NCBI GenBank assembly: GCA_039026375.1
Contig: JBCCML010000008.1
Span: 59,438 to 123,437, forward strand
DNA length: 64,000 bases
From: Thermohalobaculum sp039026375
Lineage (GTDB): Bacteria; Pseudomonadota; Alphaproteobacteria; Rhodobacterales; Rhodobacteraceae
Direction: 5' to 3'
Part shown: positions 18,455-27,694 of the stretch, piece by piece
How the letters are laid out: each line of letters begins with the position of its first letter
Position numbering within the stretch: the first letter of the stretch is position 1
Translations under genes and position numbers: made by a program
Notes under the pieces: generated by a model
Database searches by the model: none
The model's input: the letters and a program-made list of their open reading frames with translations, nothing else
What the model was told of the DNA's origin: nothing

Positions 18455-18820
18455 TTAGCCGATGAACTTTTTGACCGTTAGTTCGAGCTGCAACTCATTG
18501 AACGGCTTGACGATCCAACCCGAGGCACCGGCCTGCTTACCAGCCCGCATTTTTTCGGCCTGACCCTCCGTGGTCAGCATTACCAATGGCAGGCCATTGT
18601 GGGCAGGATCCTTGCGAACCTCGGCAATAAACTCCAGGCCGTCCATGTTCGGCATGTTGAGGTCAGTTATGACCAAATCGACCTTCTCTTTCTTCAGCTG
18701 GTCGATGCCCTCGACACCGTCCTCAGCCTCGACGATCGCATAGCCCAACGGCTCCAGCGAAAAGCGCACCGCTTCGCGAATGCTTTTGGAATCGTCCACA
18801 GTTAAAATCGTCTTCGACAT
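18455..18820 (-). CDS. CheY-like single-domain response regulator
   Basis: This 121-residue receiver domain has the phosphorylation site Asp53 (ITDLNMPNMDG), the acidic pair Asp9-Asp10 in TVDDSKS, Thr in MLTTEG and Lys in IVKPFN. It has no output domain, so it acts by protein contact, for example on the flagellar motor, as a phosphate sink or on the adjacent EAL protein. Translation starts at the ATG at 18820, one base after the stop of the STAS gene, and uses a GGGAG within the end of that gene. The longer upstream reading frame is rejected. Confidence 0.93.
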   Translation of the reverse strand: MSKTILTVDDSKSIREAVRFSLEPLGYAIVEAEDGVEGIDQLKKEKVDLVITDLNMPNMDGLEFIAEVRKDPAHNGLPLVMLTTEGQAEKMRAGKQAGASGWIVKPFNELQLELTVKKFIG

Positions 18821-18821
18821 T

Positions 18822-19118
18822 TTAACGATCACTCCCAATTTCCAGGCCCAGCGAATCGAGCACTTGCGTCGTTTCGGCGGCAAAGACGACGGGTACGCCC
18901 GCACCTCTTGCCGAATGCTTCGTGGCCACAAGGATTTGAATTGCACAGGGCGCTGCCCGCGACCCGTCCAGCGCTATGGCTAGCGGCGTGCCGCCTTCTT
19001 GCGCGGCTTTCAGCTTTTCAAGCGCCTCAGCCCGAACATCCTCGGCGTCAGCGGGGGATAGTTCCGCCGGCACGACAAGTTCGGCCATGTCCTGGTCGGT
19101 AGACGATGTTGCGGCCAC
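18822..19118 (-). CDS. STAS-domain protein
   Basis: This 98-residue protein resembles small STAS (anti-sigma-factor-antagonist-like) domains: ELVVPAELSPADAEDVR, ALDGSRAAPCAIQILVATKHSA and the terminal LDSLGLE. The serine commonly phosphorylated in such domains could be the one in DGSRA, followed by an unusual Ala-Ala-Pro-Cys. I prefer the GTG at 19118, which has GAGGAG upstream, but the ATG at 19088 is possible. It is the first gene of a STAS-CheY-EAL operon, and such STAS proteins are often encoded in chemotaxis loci of Alphaproteobacteria. Confidence 0.75.
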   Translation of the reverse strand: MAATSSTDQDMAELVVPAELSPADAEDVRAEALEKLKAAQEGGTPLAIALDGSRAAPCAIQILVATKHSARGAGVPVVFAAETTQVLDSLGLEIGSDR

Positions 19119-19259
19119 TGATCTGCTCTCCTCGTGGTGGATGACACGGGAGGGATAGGCGAGAGCGCTTAACAGCGGGTTTCCGCCGATGCGAAAGCGC
19201 CACTGTTTGGGTGGTGGGCAGCATACCATTTGGCAACGATTGCCGCCTATCACGAAGCC

Positions 19260-20234
19260 ATGTCAGAGAAAGCTTATCAAGCAAGCTCCGCCTCCGAGAT
19301 TTCGGCCGCATTGGCCGGACTGGGAGGGGCGCTGGCCCGCGAGGTTCCCAGGCTCGAGACCGGTCTGGACGTCGCTTTCGCACAACTTCGTGTGGCCCGC
19401 ATGGCGATTTCCAGTCCCTGGACTGCGCCAGAAACGGACACGCCGGTGGACGTTGGCGCGCTCTCTGATCGTCTAGAGGCATCCGTCGGATCGGAAAACG
19501 CTGGGCAATTTTCCGCGGTCATGGCCGCTTCGAAGACCCCTGACCGTTCTGACGCACCCAAGCCGCAGATTGCGCTGGCGCAGTTACAAAAGCGGACAGC
19601 GGCCGCGATGTCGTCGATGCTGAGTGCGCTGCAGATTCGCGACGGCATGGGGCAGCGCGTCAACCATCTGGACGCCCTGTTGGCGTATCCGGATAAGCAG
19701 CCACCGGAACAGGCGGCGTTGATGTCGACCCTGATTAGCGCGCAAACCAAAGCGCTTTTTGACGACACCGATAGCAGCCTGGAGAATGTCGCCGCGGCGT
19801 CGTCCGCCGTTGTTGCGACGATCGGCGAAGTGGCTGGCGCAGATAACAGTGCGCGAACCGCGGTGTTTGCATCGATCCGTGGCGCAGTGATTTCGCAGTT
19901 TGCCGGTGCCCTTTGGTCGGCTGATGAAGATGTGGCCGACGATCTAAGAGGCATCTGTGCCGAACTGTACCAAGTTGAATTTGCCGAGTGGTGTACTTCG
20001 ACCCTAGCGAAACGTTTTGGCGACGCGGCGGCGGCCATGGACTTTGCCGGTGCCACCGCCGATCAAACGCGCAGTGTCGTGTTCGGTCTTCGGTCAGAGC
20101 TCGCAGGTGTCTATGCGGACATTGCGAGTGTTGATCCCGTTGACCCGATCTTCGAAGAGGTCTGGAAAATCTACACAGTCGACGCAGAGCGCGAGGCTCA
20201 CAACCGATTGATCCAGCGTCGTCAGGCAGCCTAA
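19260..20234 (+). CDS. helical protein of the chemotaxis region, function unknown
   Basis: I do not recognise this protein firmly. It is about 324 residues if the ATG at 19260 is used; a TTG at 19230 would add ten, and neither has a convincing ribosome binding site. It is Ala-rich and almost wholly helical. The segment ALQIRDGMGQRVNHLDALL resembles the LQ-QD-xxQR-x-xH pattern seen in four-helix-bundle chemotaxis proteins such as CheZ- or CheT-like phosphatases. It is divergent from STAS-CheY-EAL and convergent with cheB. A role in CheY-phosphate turnover or receptor function is inference only. Confidence 0.75.
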   Translation: MSEKAYQASSASEISAALAGLGGALAREVPRLETGLDVAFAQLRVARMAISSPWTAPETDTPVDVGALSDRLEASVGSENAGQFSAVMAASKTPDRSDAPKPQIALAQLQKRTAAAMSSMLSALQIRDGMGQRVNHLDALLAYPDKQPPEQAALMSTLISAQTKALFDDTDSSLENVAAASSAVVATIGEVAGADNSARTAVFASIRGAVISQFAGALWSADEDVADDLRGICAELYQVEFAEWCTSTLAKRFGDAAAAMDFAGATADQTRSVVFGLRSELAGVYADIASVDPVDPIFEEVWKIYTVDAEREAHNRLIQRRQAA

Positions 20235-20284
20235 GGGCTGCCAGCGAACGGCAGGGTCATCACGATCACAATCTGGAAACTAGG

Positions 20285-20311
20285 TCGCGCACGTCGTCGG
20301 GACGTGCGCGA
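20285..20311. other. perfect 11-bp hairpin between convergent genes
   Basis: TCGCGCACGTC at 20285-20295 pairs perfectly with GACGTGCGCGA at 20301-20311 around a five-base loop. It lies between two convergent stop codons (20234 and 20336), so a transcription-stop role is likely. There is no long T-run on either side, and only AAAAC follows on the plus strand. Confidence 0.6.
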
Positions 20312-20335
20312 AAACAGTATTGCTAGTCACAGCGC

Positions 20336-21403
20336 CTAGGCTGCGCGTTCCTTGCCCAGTTCAACCAGAACTTCGGCAATCTCAGAGATATGCAACTCGT
20401 CGACGACGCCACCCGCCTGCTTGGCTGCTCGAGACATGCCGTAGACAACACAGGAACGCTCATCCTGTCCGATGGTATGCGCGCCCGCGTCGCGCATCTC
20501 TTTCAGGCCCTTTGCGCCATCGCTGCCCATGCCGGTCAAAATGACGCCGACGGCGTTCTTTCCTGCATATTTTGCGACTGACTTGAACAGGACATCGACC
20601 GAAGGACGGTGGCGGCTGACTAAGGGTCCCTCCGCCACTTGAACACCGTACTCGGCGCCGCTTCGTTTCAGCATCATATGCTTGTCGCCTGGCGCAATCA
20701 GCGCCTGACCCCGCAGGGCCCGGTCGCCATCGCGCGCCTCGCGAACGGTTATCTGGCATTGCTGCGACAGGCGTTGCGCAAAGGCAGCCGTGAAGTGTTC
20801 CGGCATGTGCTGCACGATCAAGATCGGCGGTGAAAATGGCGGCAGTCCTGTCAAGATCTCTCGCAGCGCTTCGGTGCCGCCGGTCGATGCGCCGATTGCC
20901 ACGATTGTCTGGGTCGTCTTGACCATTGCTGCGCGCGATTGCCCCGCGCCCGCAGGACGGCGGGCTGGCCCGGATTGACGGCGGGATGACAGGCGTGCCT
21001 GGGCCGCGCCAAGCACTTTGTCCTGGATCCGGATCGCGGATTCTTCCAGAAACTTGCGGGTGCCGACCACCGGTTTTTGAACAATGTCAACCGCGCCGGC
21101 CTCCATGGCCGCCAACAGGGTCTCGGTACCCTCACCGACCAGCGAGGAGCAGATGACCACTGGGATCGGACGTTGCGCCATCAGGCGCTTCAGGAACGAG
21201 ATCCCGTCCATCCGGGGCATTTCGACGTCCAGGGTGATGACATCGGGCACCTCGGCCCGGATCTTTTCCGCGGCGTCGAAGGGATCACGTGCCGTCGCCA
21301 TCACTTCCAGCTGTGGGTGCCGCGAGATTAGAGACGACAGCGTCTCGCGCACAACGGCCGAGTCATCGACGATTAGAACGCGATAGGGCCTGGCGGATCT
21401 CAT
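20336..21403 (-). CDS. cheB: chemotaxis protein-glutamate methylesterase
   Basis: CheB demethylates (and deamidates) chemoreceptors when phosphorylated. The 355-residue product has an N-terminal receiver with Asp59 in TLDVEMPRMDG. A basic linker follows, then the esterase domain with the Ser of IGASTGGTEAL, the His of VQHMPEHF and the Asp of LTGMGSDGAKG as catalytic triad. Its start overlaps the end of cheR (ATGA-type), and it is the last gene of the cheA-to-cheB operon on the minus strand. Length and motif order are normal. Confidence 0.96.
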   Translation of the reverse strand: MRSARPYRVLIVDDSAVVRETLSSLISRHPQLEVMATARDPFDAAEKIRAEVPDVITLDVEMPRMDGISFLKRLMAQRPIPVVICSSLVGEGTETLLAAMEAGAVDIVQKPVVGTRKFLEESAIRIQDKVLGAAQARLSSRRQSGPARRPAGAGQSRAAMVKTTQTIVAIGASTGGTEALREILTGLPPFSPPILIVQHMPEHFTAAFAQRLSQQCQITVREARDGDRALRGQALIAPGDKHMMLKRSGAEYGVQVAEGPLVSRHRPSVDVLFKSVAKYAGKNAVGVILTGMGSDGAKGLKEMRDAGAHTIGQDERSCVVYGMSRAAKQAGGVVDELHISEIAEVLVELGKERAA

Positions 21404-22266
21404 GTCTTTTCCTTGCGATAGATCGCGGGTCGAACGACGCTTAGCCCGATCTCTCGGGCGCTCGCAGTTTCACTGTGACCGGTTAGCAGAAAGCCGCCGG
21501 GCCGCAGGCGGGAAAGCACATTGCGCAGCACGGCTACCTGGGTCGGCTCGTCAAAGTAGATCAGGACGTTCCGAAGAAAGACGACGTCCGCTTCTATGCC
21601 CGAGAGCGACTCGCGTTTTGTCAGATTTGCCGTGCGCCAGTCCGTCAGGGCGCGGATCTCTGGGCCGATCCGGTGCCGCCCGTCGCCGGATTTCGCGGAC
21701 AGCAGATATGTCTTGCGCAGCTCCAACGGAATGCCCGAGATCTCCGTCGTGTCGTAGACCGCACGACGTGCGCCTGCGACCACGGACTGGGAAAGATCGG
21801 TTCCGACGCCCTTGACCCGCAGCGATGCCAAATCCCCCTTCGATGACGCCTTGGCCTGTAGCATCGCCGTGTAGAGTTCCTGGCCTGTTGAGCAGGCCGC
21901 GCTCCAGATCACAAGGTCGCGCGCTTTACCTGCGCCCATGTCCCAAAGCTCGCGGAAACCGGTGCTGTCAAGCCACTCGTACTGGCCTTTCTCGCGGAAG
22001 AAACTGGTAGTGTGCGTGGCGATCGCTTCCAGAAATGTGCGTACGTGGTCGCTGCCACCCGCGCCTTCCAGCAAGCCGCAATAGGCGCCGTAACCTTCGG
22101 GTGTTACCGATTTGACGATGCGGCTCAGGCGGGCTGACAGAAAGTCAGCCTTGTCCGGCCCCAAAATGATCCCTGCCTCGCGGCTGGAGATCGCGTTCAA
22201 ACGCGCGATGTCGCTGGGTGTTGGGCGATGATCGCGTGCCGACTCTTGGCGCAGTGCTGCTCCCAT
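21400..22266 (-). CDS. cheR: chemotaxis protein methyltransferase
   Basis: CheR adds methyl groups from S-adenosylmethionine to receptor glutamates. The 288-residue protein has the N-terminal helical domain (LNAISSREAGIILGPDK) and the SAM-binding WSAACSTGQELY in place of the common CSSGEE pattern. RNVLIYFDEPTQ and LTGHSET are also typical. I chose the ATG at 22266 because it lies just after the cheW stop with AGGCAAGG upstream; an earlier ATG would overlap cheW by about 50 bases. It overlaps cheB at its 3' end. Confidence 0.95.
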   Translation of the reverse strand: MGAALRQESARDHRPTPSDIARLNAISSREAGIILGPDKADFLSARLSRIVKSVTPEGYGAYCGLLEGAGGSDHVRTFLEAIATHTTSFFREKGQYEWLDSTGFRELWDMGAGKARDLVIWSAACSTGQELYTAMLQAKASSKGDLASLRVKGVGTDLSQSVVAGARRAVYDTTEISGIPLELRKTYLLSAKSGDGRHRIGPEIRALTDWRTANLTKRESLSGIEADVVFLRNVLIYFDEPTQVAVLRNVLSRLRPGGFLLTGHSETASAREIGLSVVRPAIYRKEKT

Positions 22267-22276
22267 GCGCCTTGCC

Positions 22277-22810
22277 TCAGACGAATTCGGTGCTGAAGGC
22301 GGCGTCTTCCGCACCCAGAACCATTGCAATGTCCAGCAGCAGGATCAATGAATCATCCTGACGGGCAACGGCACGCAGCACCGATCCCTGCCAATTGCTC
22401 TCCAGTGTGTCGGGCGGTGCCTCGATCGCTTCCGCCGGGATCTGTGCAACGTTACGAACCTTGTCGGCAACGACACCAATGGGGCAAACCTTGCCGCTGC
22501 GGGAGATCTCGAAAACGATAATCCGGGTGTCTTCGGAATCGTCCTGCCGCGGCAGCGCCAGCCTTGATCCCATATCCACGACCGGAATTGACTGACCGCG
22601 GATGTCGACAATGCCTTCGATATCGTGCGGCGCGTTTGGCAAAAGACGCACTGTCGCCTGATCCAAAATTTCCCGAACGTTCGTCACATCGACGCCCAGA
22701 ACCTGACCGGCCAGGTCAAATGTCAGATACGTGCCTGCGATATCCTCGACCGAGAACGGGCTGGTTTGGCCAGTCTGCTCTGGCGCCGTGGTGTCTGCAT
22801 AGGTCAACAT
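22277..22810 (-). CDS. cheW: chemotaxis coupling protein CheW (first copy)
   Basis: This 177-residue CheW couples receptors to the CheA kinase. Its core spans about residues 25-165, with YLTFDLAGQVLGVDV, VREILD, the conserved GIVDIRGQSIPVVDM and LLLLDI. It has a slightly longer N-terminus than usual, without similarity. It lies three bases from the end of the chemoreceptor gene and ten bases from cheR. A second, different CheW is encoded between cheA and the receptor, so the array can hold two coupling proteins. Confidence 0.95.
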   Translation of the reverse strand: MLTYADTTAPEQTGQTSPFSVEDIAGTYLTFDLAGQVLGVDVTNVREILDQATVRLLPNAPHDIEGIVDIRGQSIPVVDMGSRLALPRQDDSEDTRIIVFEISRSGKVCPIGVVADKVRNVAQIPAEAIEAPPDTLESNWQGSVLRAVARQDDSLILLLDIAMVLGAEDAAFSTEFV

Positions 22811-22813
22811 CGT

Positions 22814-25096
22814 TTACCCCTGATAGGCGTGAAAGTCGTCGTCGCTCACGTCGTCCGCACCCAGGTCCAGATCAAAGCCACCGGCACTTGCTGCTGCTAC
22901 GGGTGCGGCCGGGGCTGCGGATGCGGTCGAGCGCACTGTGGCGGCCGCCTGGTCCTTAGACGGTTCGTCACTTTCTGGCGCGGCTGCCGGTTTGGCTTGA
23001 GGCTTGGCCGCTTCTGTCACTGCCGGTTTGGTACCGTGCTTTGGCTCTGCTGGTTTTTGAAAGGCCGTAGGTTTCGTTGCGGTCGCCGTCGGTTTTGCGA
23101 CAGCCGCCGGCTTGGCTGGCGCCGCCACCTTGTCGGCTGAACCGGGTACCGCACCTGGCATCTGGAAGTACCCGACAGCCGACCGCATATCCTCTGCGCG
23201 CGCGGCCAATTTGTCCGCCGTCTCCGCCGCGTCTTCCGATGCCTTGGCGTTCTGTTGGATCACCTGATCCAGATTGTGGATCGCTTCGTTGATCTGCTCG
23301 GCACCGATGTTCTGTTCGCGGGTTGCGGCCGTGATCTCCTGGACCAGGTCCGCCGTGCGCTGGATATTGGGCACCAAGGACTCCAGCATCTGCCCCGCCT
23401 CGCCCGAGATATTGACCGTATGCGTCGACAGTTGCCCGATTTCCTGAGCTGCCTGCTGGCTGCGTTCGGCCAGCTTGCGCACCTCGCTGGCGACAACGGC
23501 AAAGCCTTTGCCGTGTTCGCCGGCGCGCGCAGCTTCAACGGCCGCGTTCAGGGCCAACAGATCGGTCTGTCGGGCAATCTCCTGCACGATCGTGATCTTT
23601 TCGGCGATGGTCTTCATGGCCTCAACCGCTTCGCCCACGGTTTCGCCAGACTTTTGAGCTTCGCCTGCGGCCTGGTTGGCGATCTTCTCGGTCTGCTCGG
23701 CATTGTCAGCCGACTGACGGATATTGGCCGTCATCTCTTCGACCGCGGCCGCGGCCTGCTGAGCCGCTGCAGCCTGTTGCTGCGCGCCATCGCTCAACTT
23801 GTCGGCCGTCAGGCTCATGCTGTTGGCAAAGGACGACACCTGGTCCGAACTGCCGCTCATCTTGCCGATGGCGTCGCGCAACCTGAGCAACATGTCTCGG
23901 AGAGCAAGCCCAAGCCGGTCACGTTCCGACACGTTGCTCATATCCGCGATCAAGTCGCCCGCTGCAATGCGTGAGGCCGCTTCGGTACGCTCCCGCAGGT
24001 TGTCGGACATGCGGGCCACGGCATCCTCGGCGTGACCGATTTCGCCGCCTGTGCCGCTGCGGACGACGTTGACATCGGTATCACCCTCGGCCAGCATTTC
24101 AACGTTGGTTACCATCTGGCGGATCGGGCGCGAGAACGAGCGGGTCAACAGGACAGTCAGCAATATGGCCAACAACACCCCGGTACCGGCCGCAACTGCA
24201 ATGTTAACCTCGGCGCGCACGATCGTCGCCGAGAACTCTTCGGCGATTGATTTCTGCGCCACGTCCGTGGCGGCGATCATCGCATCGGTTTCCGCAACCA
24301 GCCGGGGGCCGATCACGTCTAGGCGGTTAAGGCGTGTCTCGTCCAGCGCGGCGAGGGCATCGGACGCGCCGGTCAGGCTTGCCTCAAAGCGTCCCATCAC
24401 CTCAAACACTTTGTCCACGCTGAGGACCAGCGTGAAATCCGTCACCGTCGCCTTCAACTGCTCTAGGTGCTGTTTCGTTTCGACAAGGTTACTGGCCGCG
24501 GACTCTAAGTCGCCTGCGTCGCGTGTCAGGAGAAAGCGTTCAGCGTATAACCGGGTCAGGATCAGCTGTTGCTGGGCCAGGGCGGAAACATAGACCAGGT
24601 CGAGCTGCCCGGCCGCGTTCGTCGCCTCCAGCATTTCGGTCACAGTCTTGCGCGCCTCGGTGCCCGTGCTGGCCAGCGCAGTGGCGGCCGCGTCATAGTT
24701 TTGCTGTAGAACAACGTAATCGCCGAATGCCGTGACGTAGGCGATCAATTGCTGTTCGATCTGCGCCAGTTGCTCTTGCTGTGCCGGGCTACCCGCGAAG
24801 AGCGTCGCCGTTTCGGTTGCCAGCGCACTGAGCGTGTTAAGCTCGCTCTCGACCTTGCTCGCCTGTGCGTCCGACGGTGCGATCATGTAGTCCTTTGCGG
24901 CAACGCGCGCCAAAAGAATGCGTTCGGCCAGATATGCGGCCGACAGTTCCTGTGTCGCCGTTGTCCGGTAACCGCCGAATTTTTCTGAAATCTGATTGAT
25001 TGCAAAGAACGCATAGGCCGAAATGCTAGCCAGGACGAGGACCAGTAGGCCGAACCCACCTAGCAAACGGACCGAAATCGGTAGTGATCTAAACAT
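22814..25096 (-). CDS. methyl-accepting chemotaxis protein
   Basis: This is a 760-residue membrane chemoreceptor. The first membrane segment is at about residues 12-33. A long helical periplasmic sensing part, of the four-helix type with repeated LLxR and Leu/Gln patterns, is followed by a second membrane segment (VAAGTGVLLAILLTVLL). A HAMP domain and then the signalling hairpin with its tip QTDLLALNAAVEAARAGEHG come next. The tail is a long Ala/Lys/Pro-rich linker ending in an acidic DLDLGADDVSDDD segment, with no WxxF-type CheR tether. The start at 25096 has CAGGAGG upstream. It is flanked by two cheW genes. The ligand is unknown. Confidence 0.95.
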   Translation of the reverse strand: MFRSLPISVRLLGGFGLLVLVLASISAYAFFAINQISEKFGGYRTTATQELSAAYLAERILLARVAAKDYMIAPSDAQASKVESELNTLSALATETATLFAGSPAQQEQLAQIEQQLIAYVTAFGDYVVLQQNYDAAATALASTGTEARKTVTEMLEATNAAGQLDLVYVSALAQQQLILTRLYAERFLLTRDAGDLESAASNLVETKQHLEQLKATVTDFTLVLSVDKVFEVMGRFEASLTGASDALAALDETRLNRLDVIGPRLVAETDAMIAATDVAQKSIAEEFSATIVRAEVNIAVAAGTGVLLAILLTVLLTRSFSRPIRQMVTNVEMLAEGDTDVNVVRSGTGGEIGHAEDAVARMSDNLRERTEAASRIAAGDLIADMSNVSERDRLGLALRDMLLRLRDAIGKMSGSSDQVSSFANSMSLTADKLSDGAQQQAAAAQQAAAAVEEMTANIRQSADNAEQTEKIANQAAGEAQKSGETVGEAVEAMKTIAEKITIVQEIARQTDLLALNAAVEAARAGEHGKGFAVVASEVRKLAERSQQAAQEIGQLSTHTVNISGEAGQMLESLVPNIQRTADLVQEITAATREQNIGAEQINEAIHNLDQVIQQNAKASEDAAETADKLAARAEDMRSAVGYFQMPGAVPGSADKVAAPAKPAAVAKPTATATKPTAFQKPAEPKHGTKPAVTEAAKPQAKPAAAPESDEPSKDQAAATVRSTASAAPAAPVAAASAGGFDLDLGADDVSDDDFHAYQG

Positions 25097-25193
25097 CGTT
25101 GTCTGTGCCTCCTGGGGCGACATGAATGCGATGGCGCCGACTAGGCGCGGGGCGAAGAAAGGCGTTTTCCCGGTTGAACGCGGGGTTCTGTTG

Positions 25194-25688
25194 TCAGACC
25201 GCCCCAATCGGCTGGAAGACGGTCTTCGGGTTCAGAAAGATCAGCAGCGTATTGGCCGTGTTGGCGATGCCGCGGATGTAGTCCGGCGGCCATTTCATGC
25301 CCAATTCCGGGGCGGCCTGGATGCGGCTTTCGTTGATTTCCATGACCTCGTGCACGCTGTCGGCGATGACGGCGAACCGGGTGCGATCCTCGCCGAACTC
25401 GGTTTCCATGACGACGAAGCGCGTCTCGGCCGTTTGTTCAGTGGTTGGCATGCCCAGGCGGTGCTTCAGGTTTATCACCGGCACGACAGAGCCGCGCGCA
25501 TTGATCATGCCAGGCGCGAACGGATCGGTCTTTGGGACGACTGTGACAGGCAGGGGGTCGATCACCTCCTGCACGATACCAACATCGACGGCAAAGCGTT
25601 CGCCCTGAAGCTCGAACGTAAGCGCCATGAAGGTTTCGTCGCTGCCCTGGCCTTCAGGATTTTGGGTTTCCGGCATTGTTGCAGTCAT
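25194..25688 (-). CDS. cheW: chemotaxis coupling protein CheW (second copy)
   Basis: This 164-residue CheW has the core FELQGERFAVDVGIVQEV, GMINARGSVVPVINLKHRLG, VIADSVHEVMEI and the terminal LLIFLN segment. It is clearly different in sequence from the CheW at 22277. The ATG at 25688 overlaps the last base of cheA, and the receptor gene starts about 100 bases downstream of its stop. It probably bridges CheA and receptors in the same array. Confidence 0.95.
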   Translation of the reverse strand: MTATMPETQNPEGQGSDETFMALTFELQGERFAVDVGIVQEVIDPLPVTVVPKTDPFAPGMINARGSVVPVINLKHRLGMPTTEQTAETRFVVMETEFGEDRTRFAVIADSVHEVMEINESRIQAAPELGMKWPPDYIRGIANTANTLLIFLNPKTVFQPIGAV

Positions 25689-27694
25689 TACGCAGCCTCG
25701 CGGGTAAGAATGCCGACGCTTTTTACCAGCGCGGCCGGATCAATGATCAGGGCGACGGAGCCGTCGCCCAAGATGGTGCAGCCTGCCAGGCCTTCGACGC
25801 CGCGGTGGTAGGCGCTGAGCGACTTGATCACCGTCTGGTGCTGGCCGATGACGTCATCGACCATCAGGCCCACCCGGCGGCCATCGCCGTTCACCACCAC
25901 CACGCGGTTGCGGTCGCGGCCATCGTCAAGTTCGAACACCTCGGCCAGGTTCAGGAACGGTACCAGCTCGTCGCGAATGTTCAGGATCGAGCGCTGGCGG
26001 TTTTCGCCCAGCATATCGGCGGAAAGCTCGACGCATTCCTCCACGCTGGCCAGCGGCAGGACATAGTCGCCGTCGGCCACGCGCACCAGCAGGCCGTCGA
26101 TGATCGCCAGCGTCAGCGGCAGGCGCAGGGTGATGGATGTGCCCTTGCCGGTTTCCGATTTCACCTCGACCGCGCCGCGCAGGTCTTCGATGAAGCTGCG
26201 CACGGCGTCCATCCCGACCCCGCGGCCAGAGACGCTGGTCACCGCCTCGGCCGTTGAGAAGCCGGGGGCAAAGATCAGCTGATGCACGGCCTCGTCAGAG
26301 ACATCGGCGTCGGCTTCTATCAGGCCCCGTTCGATCGCGCGGGCGCGGATCTTGTCGGTCTTCAGCCCGCCGCCATCGTCATGGACCGAGATATGTACCT
26401 CGCCACCGGTCTGGCGCGCCTCCATGCGTAGCGTCGCCGTTTCCGACTTGCCGGATTGCTTGCGGGTCTCGGCATCTTCGATACCATGGTCGGCCGAGTT
26501 CCGGACGATGTGCACCAGCGGCTCGGACAGCCGGTCGATGATGTTCTTGTCCAGCTCGGTCTCACCGCCCTCGGTCACCAGCTCGATGTCTTTGCCCAGC
26601 TCCGAGGCCAAATCGCGCACAACCCGGCGGAACTTTCCGAAGACACCGGCGATCGGCAGCATGCGGATTGACAGGGTTGCATCCCGCATGCCGGTCACCA
26701 GCCGCTCAATCTCCTCGGCGGCGCTGGCAAGGCCGGTCTCGCCCATCTTTTCTGAAATCTGGTTCAGCTTAGCCTGGGCAATCACCAATTCGCCTAACTG
26801 ATCCATCAGCTCGTCCAGGCGATGCGCCTGCACGCGCACCGATTCGCCCATTGCCTGGGCCTTGCCGGCGGGCGGCGCCGCCTTTGGCTTGTCGGCTTTT
26901 GCGGCAGTTGACGCCGACGCGTCCGCGCCAGGTTGCGCGCCGGACTCCGCCTCGGGCTCGGTTGCGCCACTGTCGGAGGCGCCTTCGGAGATTTCGATGT
27001 CACCGTCATCGAAGAACAGGAATACCTGCTCGACCCGGTCGCGCGGTTCCGCCGTCTCCAGCGTAAAGCGCCAGGCCAGATAGCTTTCGGCGGCATCCAT
27101 CTTTTCCAGCGGCGGCACGTGGTCGGCCATCACCTCTGATTCGCAGGGCCCCAGCTCTGCTAATTCGAAGACCACCAGATCCGGGCGCATGCCGTTCTTC
27201 AGCGCAGTGGGCTCGGGCTTGAAGTAGACCTCGTAGGTCTTGGTCTCGCCATCCGCATCGCTGCCATCTTGGGCTGTCTCCGCCTCGGCAGCGCCGGTGT
27301 CGCCACCGCTGCCATTGAAGGCCTCGATCCGGGTCAGCAGGTCGGCGTGGGTCTGCCCGCTGGTCAATTCCTCAGCCGCTTTCTCATCCTGGCCAGCGGC
27401 CAGCAGCGCGGCGATATGGTCCCGCGACCCCAGCGAGAAATCGATCAGCTCTTGCGTGACCTCCTTCTTGCCGTTGCGGACCAGATCATAGGCACTCTCC
27501 AGGTGGTGCACGAACTTGGCCAGGGCCGAGAATCCGAACATCTCCCCCGAGCCCTTGATCGTGTGCAGACCCCTAAACAGGGTGTCGACCATCTGGCGGT
27601 TGCCGGGATCGGACTCCAGTTCCAGCAGGTTATCCTCGAGTGTTTCGAGGATGTCGTTTGCCTCCTGCCGGAAAGTATCAGCCGGATTGCTCAT
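25688..27694 (-). CDS. cheA: chemotaxis histidine kinase CheA
   Basis: CheA is the receptor-controlled kinase that phosphorylates CheY and CheB. The 668-residue protein starts with an Hpt domain whose phosphorylated residue is His44 in RGLHTIKGSGEMFG. A middle region with an acidic, Ala/Pro-rich linker follows. The dimerisation part (HRLDELMDQLGELVIAQAKL) leads to the ATPase domain (HIVRNSADHGIE, VSGRGVGMDAVRSFI), and a CheW-like regulatory domain ends the protein. GAGGGG precedes the ATG. It is the first gene of the minus-strand chemotaxis operon and is divergent from tamA. Confidence 0.97.
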   Translation of the reverse strand: MSNPADTFRQEANDILETLEDNLLELESDPGNRQMVDTLFRGLHTIKGSGEMFGFSALAKFVHHLESAYDLVRNGKKEVTQELIDFSLGSRDHIAALLAAGQDEKAAEELTSGQTHADLLTRIEAFNGSGGDTGAAEAETAQDGSDADGETKTYEVYFKPEPTALKNGMRPDLVVFELAELGPCESEVMADHVPPLEKMDAAESYLAWRFTLETAEPRDRVEQVFLFFDDGDIEISEGASDSGATEPEAESGAQPGADASASTAAKADKPKAAPPAGKAQAMGESVRVQAHRLDELMDQLGELVIAQAKLNQISEKMGETGLASAAEEIERLVTGMRDATLSIRMLPIAGVFGKFRRVVRDLASELGKDIELVTEGGETELDKNIIDRLSEPLVHIVRNSADHGIEDAETRKQSGKSETATLRMEARQTGGEVHISVHDDGGGLKTDKIRARAIERGLIEADADVSDEAVHQLIFAPGFSTAEAVTSVSGRGVGMDAVRSFIEDLRGAVEVKSETGKGTSITLRLPLTLAIIDGLLVRVADGDYVLPLASVEECVELSADMLGENRQRSILNIRDELVPFLNLAEVFELDDGRDRNRVVVVNGDGRRVGLMVDDVIGQHQTVIKSLSAYHRGVEGLAGCTILGDGSVALIIDPAALVKSVGILTREAA

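Noticed and set aside
20285..20311. Rho-independent terminator call
   Set aside because: The stem is perfect but no T-run follows on either strand, so it is recorded only as a hairpin.
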